From Paucibacter sp. KCTC 42545 (GTDB lineage: Bacteria > Pseudomonadota > Gammaproteobacteria > Burkholderiales > Burkholderiaceae_C), in contig NZ_CP013692.1 in NCBI RefSeq assembly GCF_001477625.1, positions 2,294,001 to 2,358,000 on the forward strand: a stretch of 64,000 nt of DNA. The letters are read 5' to 3'. Position 1 is the first letter of the stretch; every line of letters starts with the position of its first letter. The notes under the pieces are model-generated. The model saw nothing but the letters and a program-made list of their open reading frames with translations. It made no database searches and was not told the origin of the DNA. The translations under genes and the position numbers were made by a program. Positions 17,764 to 26,470 of this stretch are shown piece by piece.

Positions 17764-18552
17764 TTAAGGGATATGGGCAAGTTGGGCGAGAAATCGCTCG
17801 TCGAGCTTGCTCAGGCGCCCGGCCGCACGAGCCGCCTGAATCAAATCAGGACGCCGGCGCCAGGTGATTTCCAGCGAGCGCTCGCGCCGCCAACGGGCGA
17901 TGTGCGCGTGATGACCCGACATCAAGACTGCCGGCACCGGCAAGGCCTCGTCTTGCCCCGGCAAGCCGGTCAAGACCTCCGGCCGGCTGTAGTGCGGGCA
18001 ATCCAGCAGGCCATCGGAAAAACTGTCTTGCAGATGGCTTTGCGCATCATTGAGCACGCCATCCTGCAAGCGGGCGATGGCATCCAGCAAGGCCAAGGCC
18101 GGCAGCTCGCCGCCCGACAGCACAAAGTCACCCAGACTCAGTTCCAGCGTGACATGACGATCCAGAAAGCGCTGATCCATGCCCTCGTAGCGACCGCACA
18201 GCAGCACGCCGCCCTGCCCTTGTGCCAGCTCCTGCACCAGAGCCTGATCGATGCGCCGGCCGGTGGGGCTGAAATGAATCACCGCGGGCGGCTGACCCGC
18301 ATCGGCGCCCGCCTCCAGGCGCTGCGCCTTAGCGGCAGCGATGGCACGCTCCAGCGGCTCCACCAACATCACCATGCCCGGGCCGCCACCGTAGGGGCGA
18401 TCATCGACACGGCGGTAGTTGTCATCAGCGAAATCGCGCAACTGCCACAGGCGTGTGTCGACCTGACCGCTCTCGAAGGCACGGCGTGTCACGCCCTGGC
18501 TGAGATGCGGCCCGAATAACTCGGGGAACAAAGTAATGATGTCGAAGCGCAT
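17764..18552 (-). CDS. trmD: tRNA (guanine-37-N1)-methyltransferase TrmD
   Basis: The 262-residue protein begins [13 protein letters not shown] and shows [28 protein letters not shown] and [17 protein letters not shown], the motifs of the SPOUT-class TrmD trefoil knot that binds SAM. It methylates G37 of tRNAs with a G at position 36 and so prevents +1 frameshifting. It is third in the operon, 21 nt after rimM. Confidence 0.98.
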   Translation of the reverse strand: MRFDIITLFPELFGPHLSQGVTRRAFESGQVDTRLWQLRDFADDNYRRVDDRPYGGGPGMVMLVEPLERAIAAAKAQRLEAGADAGQPPAVIHFSPTGRRIDQALVQELAQGQGGVLLCGRYEGMDQRFLDRHVTLELSLGDFVLSGGELPALALLDAIARLQDGVLNDAQSHLQDSFSDGLLDCPHYSRPEVLTGLPGQDEALPVPAVLMSGHHAHIARWRRERSLEITWRRRPDLIQAARAAGRLSKLDERFLAQLAHIP

Positions 18553-18573
18553 GGCTTAGCGCCGGCCCTGAAC

Positions 18574-19200
18574 TTAGAAGTCCAGACCCCAATCCACGGT
18601 GATCACGCGCTGCTCAAGGTCGACATCGTCGACAAACTTCGCCACAAAAGGCACCAGGCGCTCTTGATCAGGCTTGACCGGTGCCACCAGGCCCGGCGGA
18701 ATGATGCGCAGCACGCTGTGCGGGCCGGCATCGATCAGGCCTTCGACCTGGCCCAAGGTTTCGCCCTGACGGTTGACCACAGTCAAACCGATCAGATCAA
18801 CCCAGTAATACTCATCCGGATCCGAGACCGGAAAAGCCGAACGCGAGATGAAGATGCGCGCCCCGCGCAAGCTCTCAGCCGCGTTGCGATCCGCGCAATC
18901 TTGAGCGTTGGCCACCAGGCCCTCGCCATGCTCGCGGATCGACAGAATTTTCAGCAGTCGCGGCAGCGCTTTCGCACCCGCCACAACCGGGCCAGCTTGG
19001 CCAGCGACCTCGGGCCGCTTGAGAAACCAGCGGCGCGAGGAAAAAAGTGCCTGGGCATCGCTGGAATAGGCTTGCACCTTGAACCAGCCCTTGACGCCCC
19101 AGGCATCAAGAATGCACCCGACCTCAATCGCATCCTCGGGCCAAGCCGCCTCGTCGGCAGCGGGCGAAGGTTGACGGGAATCGGTGGGTGCTCTTGTCAT
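18574..19200 (-). CDS. rimM: Ribosome maturation factor RimM
   Basis: The 208-residue protein has a 25-residue variable N-terminal tail, then EVGCILDAWGVKGWFKVQAYS, the RimM N-domain beta-barrel, and a PRC-barrel C-domain with YYWVDLIGLTVVNRQGETLG and LVPFVAKFVDDVDLEQRVITVDW. RimM binds S19 and assists 30S head assembly. It lies between rpsP and trmD with short gaps, as in other bacteria. Confidence 0.97.
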   Translation of the reverse strand: MTRAPTDSRQPSPAADEAAWPEDAIEVGCILDAWGVKGWFKVQAYSSDAQALFSSRRWFLKRPEVAGQAGPVVAGAKALPRLLKILSIREHGEGLVANAQDCADRNAAESLRGARIFISRSAFPVSDPDEYYWVDLIGLTVVNRQGETLGQVEGLIDAGPHSVLRIIPPGLVAPVKPDQERLVPFVAKFVDDVDLEQRVITVDWGLDF

Positions 19201-19211
19201 TTCTTGGTCAA

Positions 19212-19469
19212 TCAGGCAGCAACAACAGCCTTCTTGGCCTGGATCACCAGACGCTCGACGGTAGGCGACAGCTGGGCGCCAACGCCAACCCAGTAGTTCA
19301 CGCGGTCAACAGCAACGCGCAGCGGCTCGGCAGCGCCGGAAGCCACGGGGTTGTAGAAGCCGACCTTCTCGATGAAGCGGCCGTCACGACGCTGCTGGCT
19401 GTTAGCAACGACGATGTTGTAGAAAGGACGCTTTTTAGAACCGCCACGAGCCAGACGAATAACAACCAT
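19212..19469 (-). CDS. rpsP: 30S ribosomal protein S16
   Basis: The 85-residue product begins [21 protein letters not shown] and contains [13 protein letters not shown] and [19 protein letters not shown], which fits S16 fully. It is the first gene of the rpsP-rimM-trmD-rplS operon and has a leader of about 250 nt behind a near-consensus promoter. Confidence 0.98.
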   Translation of the reverse strand: MVVIRLARGGSKKRPFYNIVVANSQQRRDGRFIEKVGFYNPVASGAAEPLRVAVDRVNYWVGVGAQLSPTVERLVIQAKKAVVAA

Positions 19470-19723
19470 GATGTTTCCTTAATGATGAATTTTGTTGTCC
19501 ACCGCACCAGGAGACACTCAGGGCGAGCAGATCGGGGTAGCGCTTCGAACGAGTCTTGTGCCTGACAATGCCTCTGGGTGGCGCTCAACCAAGGTTGAAC
19601 CTCTCACTCAGCGGCCGCATCTGGCGGCAAGCTTTTCCTTCCGAAACACCGTTGTTGGCCCTGTAGATACGCCGAACAAACTCGAAAATCTCGAAGTCAA
19701 TCCGACCAGCGCCAAAACCCAGC

Positions 19724-19751
19724 ATTATAAACTCGACTGAGCGGCAGACAA
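19724..19751 (-). promoter_or_regulatory. Sigma-70 promoter of the rpsP operon
   Basis: On the minus strand TTGTCT (19751-19746), 16 nt, then a perfect TATAAT (19729-19724). Transcription would start near 19717, about 248 nt before the rpsP start codon. The -35 box lies only 5 bp from the divergent acetyltransferase start codon. Confidence 0.8.
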
Positions 19752-19756
19752 AGAAT

Positions 19757-20317
19757 ATGAGCACAGAAAACCCAATTATCCTCAGCAACATCACGATTCG
19801 ACCCAGCACCGAGGCCGATCTCGCCGCCATCCAGGCCATTTACGCCACTGCCGTGCTCCATGGCACCGGCACTTTTGAGACCGAAGTCCCCGATCAGGCG
19901 GAAATGCAGCGCCGCCGCGCCGAAGTGCTGTCGCGCCAGCTGCCCTGGCTGGTGGCCGAAGTGGGCGGCGAGGTGCAAGGCTATGCCTATGCCAACTACT
20001 TCCGCCCTCGCCTGGCCTATCGCTTTTGCGTGGAGGATTCGATCTATCTGGCACCTAGCGCCCAAGGCAAGGGCTTGGGCCGACTCTTGCTGGCCGAGTT
20101 GATCGCGCGCTGCGAGCAAGCCGGGGCGCGGCAGATGCTGGCCGTTATCGGCGATTCGGCCAATGCCGGGTCGGTGGGCCTACACAAAGCGCTGGGCTTC
20201 ACCCCTAAGGGCGTGCTGGAAAGTGCAGGCTGGAAGTTCGGCCGCTGGCTGGATGTGGTGATGATGCAGCGCCAACTGGGCCTGGGCGATCAAAGCGAGC
20301 CCGAGGCCCGCGCATGA
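19757..20317 (+). CDS. GNAT-family N-acetyltransferase (phosphinothricin acetyltransferase-like)
   Basis: The protein has 186 residues. ITIRPSTEADLAAIQAIYATAVLHGTGTFE is the characteristic start of the Pat/YncA (MnaT) group, and VEDSIYLAPSAQGKGLGRLLL contains the acetyl-CoA-binding Q/R-x-x-G-x-G/A loop. GFTPKGVLESAGWKFGRWLDVV completes the fold. Characterised relatives acetylate phosphinothricin, methionine sulfone or sulfoximine, or other amino acids. Its start lies directly beside the divergent rpsP promoter, and it overlaps the next gene by 4 nt. Confidence 0.9.
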   Translation: MSTENPIILSNITIRPSTEADLAAIQAIYATAVLHGTGTFETEVPDQAEMQRRRAEVLSRQLPWLVAEVGGEVQGYAYANYFRPRLAYRFCVEDSIYLAPSAQGKGLGRLLLAELIARCEQAGARQMLAVIGDSANAGSVGLHKALGFTPKGVLESAGWKFGRWLDVVMMQRQLGLGDQSEPEARA

Positions 20318-20757
20318 ACGGCGCCAAGTCCAAGACCGTCGCCACCTGGCTCTCTCTGCTGCTGGGCAGCCTGGGCCTGCACCGCATCTACCTCTACGGC
20401 CTTGGCGACAAGCTGGCCTGGGCCTTCCCGCTGCCCACGCTGATCGGCCTCTACGGCGTGCGCCGCATGGGCGAGTTGGGGCAGGACGATCGCCTGTCCT
20501 GGTTTTTGATGCCCGTGCTGGGCGTGATGCTGGTGATTGCCATGATCAGCGGCATCGTCTACGGCCTCACCCCTGACGAGAAATGGGACAGCGAGCACAA
20601 CGCCGGCAAGGCCTCCCCCGCCAGCGGCTGGGGCGCTGTCATCGGCGTGGTGCTGTGCCTGCTGATCGGCGGCACTTGCCTGATGAGCACCATCGCTTTC
20701 AGCGCCCAGCGCTATTTCGAAACCCAGGTGGAGGCGGCGCAAGCCATCAGCCAGTAA
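20314..20757 (+). CDS. TM2-like small membrane protein
   Basis: The 147-residue protein begins with a soluble stretch and then TWLSLLLGSLGLHRIYLYGLGDKLAW, which resembles the TM2 motif (first helix followed by G-x-x-GxHRFYxG). Four hydrophobic segments are visible: about residues 10-25, 35-50, 67-90 and 107-133. It overlaps the acetyltransferase gene (ATGA) and is followed by a strong terminator. The function of bacterial TM2 proteins is largely unknown. Confidence 0.75.
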   Translation: MNGAKSKTVATWLSLLLGSLGLHRIYLYGLGDKLAWAFPLPTLIGLYGVRRMGELGQDDRLSWFLMPVLGVMLVIAMISGIVYGLTPDEKWDSEHNAGKASPASGWGAVIGVVLCLLIGGTCLMSTIAFSAQRYFETQVEAAQAISQ

Positions 20758-20771
20758 GAGCCGGCAGGCAC

Positions 20772-20800
20772 AAAAAAGGCGACCCTCGGGTCGCCTTTTT
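20772..20800. terminator. Bidirectional intrinsic terminator
   Basis: An A run, GGCGACC, loop CTCG, GGTCGCC and a T run make a symmetric hairpin. It lies between the convergent TM2-like gene and pit and should terminate both. Confidence 0.93.
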
Positions 20801-20817
20801 CATTGCAGCCAACAGAC

Positions 20818-21828
20818 TCAGAACAAGCCCAGGCTGACCCAGTAGAACAAGCCCGCCACCAAGGCCGAAGCCGGGATGGTGAAGATCCAGGCCCAGACGA
20901 TATTGCCCGCCACGCCCCAGCGCACGCCCGAAGCGCGCTGCACCGAGCCCACGCCGACGATGGCGCCGGTGATGGTGTGTGTGGTCGATACCGGAATACC
21001 GAGGCCGGTGGCCAGGAACAAGGTGATGGCCCCGCCCGTTTCGGCGCAAAAGCCGCCCACCGGCTTGAGCTTGGTGATCTTCTGGCCCATGGTCCGAACA
21101 ATGCGCCAGCCACCGAACATGGTGCCCATGCCGATGGCCAGGTAGCAGACCACGATCACCCAGTCAGGTGGCGCGCTGGCCTGGGCTGACATAAAGCCCG
21201 AAGCCACCAGCAACATCCAGATCAGGCCGATGGTTTTTTGCGCATCATTGCCACCATGACCCAGGCTGTACAGGCCGGCAGACACCAGTTGCATACGCCT
21301 GAACCAGCCATCGACCCGGATCGGTGAGCTGCGCCTGAATAACCAGGCCACCACCACCATCATGGCCGAGCCAAGCAAAAAGCCCAGCAAAGGCGAGACG
21401 AAGATGAAAGCCACCGTCTTCAGAATGCCACCCATCTGCAAAGCACCGAAGCCGGCTTTAGCCAACACCGCGCCGCAAATGCCGCCGATCAAGGCGTGCG
21501 AGGAGCTCGACGGAATGCCGTACCACCAGGTGATCACATTCCAGGCAATCGCGCCGATCAAGGCGCCGAAAATCACATGGTGGTCAACCACACCGGGGTC
21601 AACAATGCCCTTGCCGATGGTCTTGGCCACCTGCAAGTGAAAAATAGAGATCGCCAGCACATTGAAGAATGCGGCGAACAAAACCGCCTGCTGGGGCTTC
21701 AAGACCCCGGTCGACACCACCGTGGCAATCGAGTTGGCCGCATCGTGGAAACCGTTCATGAAATCGAACAGCACCGCCAACACGACCAGCAAGACGACTA
21801 CCCAAAAAGAAACTTGCACTGCATCCAT
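20818..21828 (-). CDS. pit: Low-affinity inorganic phosphate transporter (PiT family)
   Basis: The 336-residue multi-pass membrane protein contains the two PiT signature repeats: FDFMNGFHDAANSIATVVSTGVL near the N-terminus and FCAETGGAITLFLATGLGIPVSTTHTITGAIVG near the C-terminus. GHGGNDAQKTIGLIW lies in the middle. PiT carriers move metal-phosphate with protons. It lies 9 nt downstream of the DUF47 gene, and this pairing is widespread. Confidence 0.95.
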   Translation of the reverse strand: MDAVQVSFWVVVLLVVLAVLFDFMNGFHDAANSIATVVSTGVLKPQQAVLFAAFFNVLAISIFHLQVAKTIGKGIVDPGVVDHHVIFGALIGAIAWNVITWWYGIPSSSSHALIGGICGAVLAKAGFGALQMGGILKTVAFIFVSPLLGFLLGSAMMVVVAWLFRRSSPIRVDGWFRRMQLVSAGLYSLGHGGNDAQKTIGLIWMLLVASGFMSAQASAPPDWVIVVCYLAIGMGTMFGGWRIVRTMGQKITKLKPVGGFCAETGGAITLFLATGLGIPVSTTHTITGAIVGVGSVQRASGVRWGVAGNIVWAWIFTIPASALVAGLFYWVSLGLF

Positions 21829-21837
21829 GCGACGGAC

Positions 21838-22488
21838 TCAGGCGTTTTCGAGGACGATGCCCTCGATCAAGTTCGCCACATCCTCGCAGCGGTCGGAGAC
21901 GGACTCCAGCTGCTCGTAAATGGTCTTGAGCTTGATCAGTTCACGCACATCTTCTTGCTCGCGGAACAGGCGCGACATGGCGGTGCGCATCACACGGTCG
22001 GCATCCGACTCCAAGCGGTCGATCTCTTCGCAGACCTTGATGGCAGCTTCGCCCGCCTCGGGCTCGCGCAGCTTAGGCAGCAGGGACACCGCGTGCTGCA
22101 CCCGCTCGCAGCAGCGTGCGCTCAGCTCGCCCAAACGCAAGACTTCCTCGGGGATGCTGCGCACGTCGTAGAGCGACAGGGTCTCGGTGACGTCTTGCAG
22201 CAGGTCCAGGATGTCGTCCATCGCATTGATCAAGCCATGGATCTGCTCGCGATCGATCGGCGTGATGAAGGTGCGATGCAGCATGCGGTTGACTTCGGCC
22301 GTCACCCGGTCGGCATGGTGCTCGGCCTTGTTGACCTCTTCGGCGTATTTCTCGCGCAGCACCGGATCGTTGTAGTTCTGGATCATCAACATGAAGGCGC
22401 GCGCGCCTTCAGTGATTTGAGCCGCATGCTCGTTGAAAAGCTCGAAAAAATTGCCCTCACGGGGCAGTAATTTTGAAAAGAAAGACAC
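21838..22488 (-). CDS. DUF47/PhoU-like accessory protein of the Pit transporter
   Basis: The 216-residue, mainly helical protein begins MSFFSKLLPREGNFFELFNEHA. It contains NKAEHHADRVTAEVNRMLHRTFITPIDREQIHGLINAMDDILD, a typical DUF47 (TIGR00153, YkaA/PitA-accessory) region with acidic metal-binding positions. It is immediately upstream of pit, so it most likely modulates low-affinity phosphate uptake. Confidence 0.93.
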   Translation of the reverse strand: MSFFSKLLPREGNFFELFNEHAAQITEGARAFMLMIQNYNDPVLREKYAEEVNKAEHHADRVTAEVNRMLHRTFITPIDREQIHGLINAMDDILDLLQDVTETLSLYDVRSIPEEVLRLGELSARCCERVQHAVSLLPKLREPEAGEAAIKVCEEIDRLESDADRVMRTAMSRLFREQEDVRELIKLKTIYEQLESVSDRCEDVANLIEGIVLENA

Positions 22489-22772
22489 GCCAACTCCGAT
22501 CTCGCCAAACTACCAAAAAGGATAGAAATTGGCACAAAACTCATAAGAAATTCATCACCATGTCACACATGGCAGGCGCGCAGTGTAGTTGGAGCAGGCC
22601 CATTTCGTAAGCCGCAGCACCCAAATTCACGTGAATACAGCGCCTATCCATGCGTATTTGCAGGCTCTTGGGGACCGCAAAGCTCATGTGCCGATGGGGT
22701 CGCGGGCGCAATCCCGGGCTCGCTCAACCGCTGCGGAGAGCCATGAGGCGGCCGCCCTGGACTAGTGCGGAA
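22489..22772. other. Intergenic region upstream of the DUF47-pit operon
   Basis: No convincing gene is visible. The promoter of the DUF47-pit operon should lie here. A palindrome CCATGT-CAC-ACATGG occurs at 22558-22572 about 70 bp upstream of the DUF47 start; I found no recognisable Pho box. NotI and SpeI recognition sequences occur 5 bp apart at 22748-22766 and are probably coincidental. Confidence 0.5.
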
Positions 22773-23336
22773 TCAGGCCGAATGCAGCGACAAATCCAGG
22801 CGTTGAATGGTTTGCGAGGCCACGCCAGGCAGGTAGTCGCGCAAGTTCGCCAGGCCCGGCAATTGCAGGTTGGGCTGAAATTCCAGCAAGGGCAGCAAGG
22901 TGAAAGCCCGCTGGTGCAGGCGCGGATGCGGCAGATTCAGGCGCGGCGATTCGAAGCGCATTTCGCCATAGGCCAGCACATCCAGATCCAGCGTACGCGG
23001 CGCATTCAGATAGGGGCGCTCGCGCCCATGGGCCAGCTCAATCGCTTGCAAGGCATCCAGCAAATCCAAGGGCGGCAAGCTGGTTTCCAGCTGAGCCACG
23101 GCATTGAGGAAGTCCGGCCCGCCCGCCTCCACCGGCGCACTGCGGTAGGCCCCCGACACCGCCAGCAAGCGCGTGCCAGGCAAGGCCGCCATGGCCGCCA
23201 GCGCCTCGCGCAAGGTGCGGGGCAGATCACCCAGATTGGCGCCCAGGCCGATATAGGCGATCACCGGAGGATTCAACTCAGCCGCCGATTCAGCGATCGG
23301 CGGCTGACTCGTACCCGACTCAGGACGCTGAGTCAT
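22773..23336 (-). CDS. folK: 2-amino-4-hydroxy-6-hydroxymethyldihydropteridine pyrophosphokinase
   Basis: The 187-residue protein contains YIGLGANLGD, GGPDFLNAVAQLET and RTLDLDVLAYG with the two metal-binding Asp residues, followed by PHPRLHQRAFTLLPLLE, all hallmarks of HPPK. It transfers pyrophosphate from ATP to the pterin in folate synthesis. The ATG at 23336 is chosen because it removes an Arg/Ala-rich stretch encoded in the overlapping end of pcnB. It overlaps pcnB by 17 nt, an arrangement common in beta-proteobacteria. Confidence 0.96.
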   Translation of the reverse strand: MTQRPESGTSQPPIAESAAELNPPVIAYIGLGANLGDLPRTLREALAAMAALPGTRLLAVSGAYRSAPVEAGGPDFLNAVAQLETSLPPLDLLDALQAIELAHGRERPYLNAPRTLDLDVLAYGEMRFESPRLNLPHPRLHQRAFTLLPLLEFQPNLQLPGLANLRDYLPGVASQTIQRLDLSLHSA

Positions 23337-25005
23337 CCCTGGGTTCACGATTGGCCGACTCCGGCGCGCCAGCGCTCTGCGCGGCCGCATTGCCGCCAGC
23401 AGACTTAGCGCCCGGCTTGCGGCGGCGGCGGCGCTTTTTGGCGGGCGCAGCCTCTTCCTGGAAAGTGTCCGGAGCAGCAGCTTGCTCCGCACCCTCGGCG
23501 GCTGGCTTGCGCGGCAGCTGATGCACTTTGCTGCTGCGGCGCGTGCTCTTCTCGGCTTCGCGCACTTCTTCGATCAAGGCAGCGCGCTCATCGTCGCTGC
23601 CCAGTGCGAAGTCTTCCCACCAATCGGCCAGGGCCGGTTCAATCTCACCCGCGTCAGCGCGCAGGCGCAGGAAATCGAAGCCAGCGCGGTAACGCGGCTG
23701 CTCCACCAAGGTGTAGACCCCGCTGCCGCTGCGACGCTCAAAGCGCGGCTGCATCATCCAGATCTCGCGCATATCGGTGGCCAGCTTGCCGCGGCCCGAG
23801 ATGTCACCAATGCGGGCATCGAACACCGCGTCCACCGCTTGAGCCAGGGCCGGCACAGCGCCCTCGCCGCTCTCGCGGATGCGATTCCAGCGCTCCAGCA
23901 CCTCGAACCACAACATGCAAGCCAGCATGAAGCTGGGCGAAACGCCGCGGCCTTCGGAAACACGCAGATCGGTATCTTCGAACGCCATGCGAATGAACTT
24001 ACCGCGCACGCCATCTGCCAGCTCGCCTTGCTCGTTGAGCATGGCGTCCAGGATGGGGAACACGCCGCGGCCCAGGCCCTGCTTGCGCAACTCTTCCAGG
24101 CTGGCCAGGGAGTGGCCGGTCTGCAGGAGCTTGATCATCTCGTCAAACAAACGCGAGCTCGGCACATTGGCCAGCAGCTGCGCGCAAGCCTTGACCGGCG
24201 CACGCGTCTTGGCTTCCAGCTCAAACCCGAGCTTGGCGGCGAAGCGCACCGCACGCACGATGCGCACCGGGTCTTCTTTGTAGCGGGTCTCCGGGTCGCC
24301 AATCATTCGCAGTACGCGCTTTTTGGCGTCAGCCAAGCCGCCGTGATAGTCCACCACCAGCTCGCGCTGCGGGTCGTAGTACAGGGCGTTGACGGTGAAG
24401 TCACGGCGGGCTGCATCTTCAATTTGCGGACCCCAGACGTTGTCGCGCAAGACCCGACCCTCGGCATCCACCACATGGCTTTTGCCAGCCAGCTCGGCCT
24501 TGGAGGTTTTCTCGTTACCGGCCACCTGATCGGCATCGTCATTGACCAGCAAGGCACGGAAGGTCGAGACCTCGATCACCTCATGCTCGCGGCCACGGCC
24601 ATACACGACGTGAACGATGCGAAAGCGCCGGCCGATGATGAAGGCGCGGCGGAACAAGCCCTTGACCTGCTCGGGCGTGGCATTCGTCGCCACGTCAAAG
24701 TCTTTGGGGCGCATGCCCAGCAGCAGATCGCGCACCGCGCCGCCGACGATATAGGCCTCAAAGCCAGCATCACTGAGGGTCTGCACCACGCGCACCGCGC
24801 GCTCGTCCAGCAAGCTGGGGTCGATGCGATGCTCGCTGACGGGCACTTCGACCCGCTTGCCCAAATTGCCGCTGGCGCCAGCGCCGGGCTTGCTGGCCTT
24901 GGCCGCTTTGTCCGTTTTCACGGCATGGCCGGCGGCCGCAGCGGGTTTGGCACTTTTTGCAGCCGAGGGCTTGCCCAGCAGCTTGTCTAAGAATTTTTTG
25001 ATCAT
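23320..25005 (-). CDS. pcnB: Poly(A) polymerase I
   Basis: The 561-residue protein contains AYIVGGAVRDLLLGMRPKDFDVATNATPEQVKGLF (nucleotidyltransferase GG/DxD-type motif), RRDFTVNALYYD and the RRRF-type RNA-binding tail. It ends in a Lys/Arg-rich tail (PAKKRRRRRKPG) typical of PAP I rather than the CCA enzyme. It adds 3' poly(A) tails that promote RNA decay. The ATG at 25005 is chosen because it overlaps the stop of the upstream HAD gene as ATGA; another ATG lies at 25029. folK follows with overlap. Confidence 0.95.
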   Translation of the reverse strand: MIKKFLDKLLGKPSAAKSAKPAAAAGHAVKTDKAAKASKPGAGASGNLGKRVEVPVSEHRIDPSLLDERAVRVVQTLSDAGFEAYIVGGAVRDLLLGMRPKDFDVATNATPEQVKGLFRRAFIIGRRFRIVHVVYGRGREHEVIEVSTFRALLVNDDADQVAGNEKTSKAELAGKSHVVDAEGRVLRDNVWGPQIEDAARRDFTVNALYYDPQRELVVDYHGGLADAKKRVLRMIGDPETRYKEDPVRIVRAVRFAAKLGFELEAKTRAPVKACAQLLANVPSSRLFDEMIKLLQTGHSLASLEELRKQGLGRGVFPILDAMLNEQGELADGVRGKFIRMAFEDTDLRVSEGRGVSPSFMLACMLWFEVLERWNRIRESGEGAVPALAQAVDAVFDARIGDISGRGKLATDMREIWMMQPRFERRSGSGVYTLVEQPRYRAGFDFLRLRADAGEIEPALADWWEDFALGSDDERAALIEEVREAEKSTRRSSKVHQLPRKPAAEGAEQAAAPDTFQEEAAPAKKRRRRRKPGAKSAGGNAAAQSAGAPESANREPRDDSAS

Positions 25006-25691
25006 GCGAACAATTTCAAGGTAGTCCATGCGCGGGCCGAGGCAAGCTCGGCCAAGGCTGGCGTGGGATTGGTGGCCACCGGATGGCTGACCAAGTCCAG
25101 CAAGGGCAGATCATTCATCGAGTCACTGTAAAACGTCACGCGCTCGAAATCCGACCATTGTCGCCCCAAGCCGGCCAACCAGTCGCGAACGCGGCTGATC
25201 TTGCCGGCTTGGAAGGATGGCACGCCCTGGATGGCGCCGGTGTAGCGGCCCTGCTCGTCGCGCTGCAACTGCACCGCGATCAGGTACTCGACGCCGAACG
25301 CGGCGGCAATCGGCGTCGTGACGAATTCATTGGTGGCCGTGACGATGGCCACCAGATCACCGGCCTGCTGATGCTGGCGCACCAGTGCCAGCGCCTGCGG
25401 CTGAATCTCCGGCAGCATCACTTCGGCCATGAAGCGCTCACGCGCAGCGTGGGCCTCGGCCAGGGGCCGGCTGCGCCAGACCGAGGTGGCAAAGTCGATA
25501 TAGGCCGGTAAGTCGAGCTGCCCGGCTTGATATTGCGCGTAGAACTCATCATTGCGGCGGCGCCATTCCTCGCCATTGGCCCAGCCGATATCGACCATGA
25601 AGCCGCCAAATGCATGGTCGGAATCGGTCGGGATCAGCGTGCCGTCAAGGTCAAACAGGGTCAAATTCTTCGCATTCACAAGCGTATTCAT
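25002..25691 (-). CDS. HAD-IB family phosphatase (SerB-like)
   Basis: The 229-residue protein has the HAD motif I TLFDLDGTLIPTDSDH, motif II IVTATNEFVT, a Lys (AGKISRV) as motif III and YSDSMNDLPLLDLVSHPVATNP as motif IV. This places it in subfamily IB, close to phosphoserine phosphatase and related HAD hydrolases linked with pcnB in Burkholderiales. The substrate is not certain; histidinol-phosphate or phosphoserine phosphatase activity would both be possible. It lies between hda and pcnB with tight spacing. Confidence 0.92.
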   Translation of the reverse strand: MNTLVNAKNLTLFDLDGTLIPTDSDHAFGGFMVDIGWANGEEWRRRNDEFYAQYQAGQLDLPAYIDFATSVWRSRPLAEAHAARERFMAEVMLPEIQPQALALVRQHQQAGDLVAIVTATNEFVTTPIAAAFGVEYLIAVQLQRDEQGRYTGAIQGVPSFQAGKISRVRDWLAGLGRQWSDFERVTFYSDSMNDLPLLDLVSHPVATNPTPALAELASARAWTTLKLFA

Positions 25692-25693
25692 CC

Positions 25694-26386
25694 TTAACCG
25701 TTCATGCCTTCGTCGGCCAGCATCTGGCGCAGCAGAGGCACGGTGACCGCCCGCTTGGTCGACATGGCGAATTCGTCCAAACGCGTCAGCAGGCGCATCA
25801 GCTGCTTGAGATCGCGCGCAAAGCGGGTCAGCAAATAATCAATCACATCGTCAGAGACCTGAATGCCACGGCGTCCGGCTTCCAGATGCAGAGCGGCGCG
25901 CATTTCCTCTTCGGACAGCGGCAGCAACTCGTAGGTTGGACCCCAGCCCAGGCGCGTGCGCAAGTCCTCACGCAAATCCAGATCAACGGGCGGCGCGCTG
26001 CCGGTGGCCACCAGGGTCAGGCCGTAACTGGCGGCCTCAACAAACAAGGCAAACGCCGCATGCTGCTGGCCGGCGTCAAAACGCTCGCAATCATCCAGCA
26101 GCAGCAGGCTGGGCTGGCTGGGCAACTCCCAGGGCAAGGGCGTATCGGCGTCGTACCAGCCGACCTGCAGGCCGGCAGCCTGCCAACTCTCGGCCAAGGC
26201 CTTGAGCAGATGGGTTTTGCCGCAACCCGGCCGGCCCCAGACGAACACGGGCGGCACGCCCGCCCCCACCACCATGCCGGGCCGAAGTGCCTCCAACTGC
26301 GCCAAAGCCACCGCATTGGCGCCGGGCAAGAAGTTATCAAAGGTGAAGACCGGCTCAGGGCCGATGGCTAGCGGTATCTGCTTCAA
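25694..26386 (-). CDS. hda: DnaA regulatory inactivator Hda
   Basis: The 230-residue protein is a DnaA-like AAA+ ATPase without the DNA-binding domain IV. It begins MKQIPLAIGPEPVFTFDNFLPGAN and shows a Walker A variant GRPGCGKTHLL, Walker B LLLLDDCER, and a C-terminal lid with KRAVTVPLLRQMLA. Hda with the loaded beta clamp stimulates ATP hydrolysis by DnaA to limit replication initiation. The HAD gene follows 2 nt after its stop. Confidence 0.95.
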   Translation of the reverse strand: MKQIPLAIGPEPVFTFDNFLPGANAVALAQLEALRPGMVVGAGVPPVFVWGRPGCGKTHLLKALAESWQAAGLQVGWYDADTPLPWELPSQPSLLLLDDCERFDAGQQHAAFALFVEAASYGLTLVATGSAPPVDLDLREDLRTRLGWGPTYELLPLSEEEMRAALHLEAGRRGIQVSDDVIDYLLTRFARDLKQLMRLLTRLDEFAMSTKRAVTVPLLRQMLADEGMNG

Positions 26387-26470
26387 TCAAAAAAATCCTC
26401 AAGGGCCGCGCCACAAAGCCCACATGTGGTGGTGCAGCGGCGGCGATTCTAGTGGGCGAACGCCCGGTCT

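Noticed and set aside
22748..22766. Cloning-vector remnant (NotI and SpeI sites close together)
   Set aside because: Flanking sequence is continuous, native-looking and GC-rich, and no vector sequence is evident; chance is likely in GC-rich DNA.
22489..22772. Pho box upstream of DUF47-pit
   Set aside because: I found no pair of CTGTCAT-like half-sites at the correct spacing on either strand.
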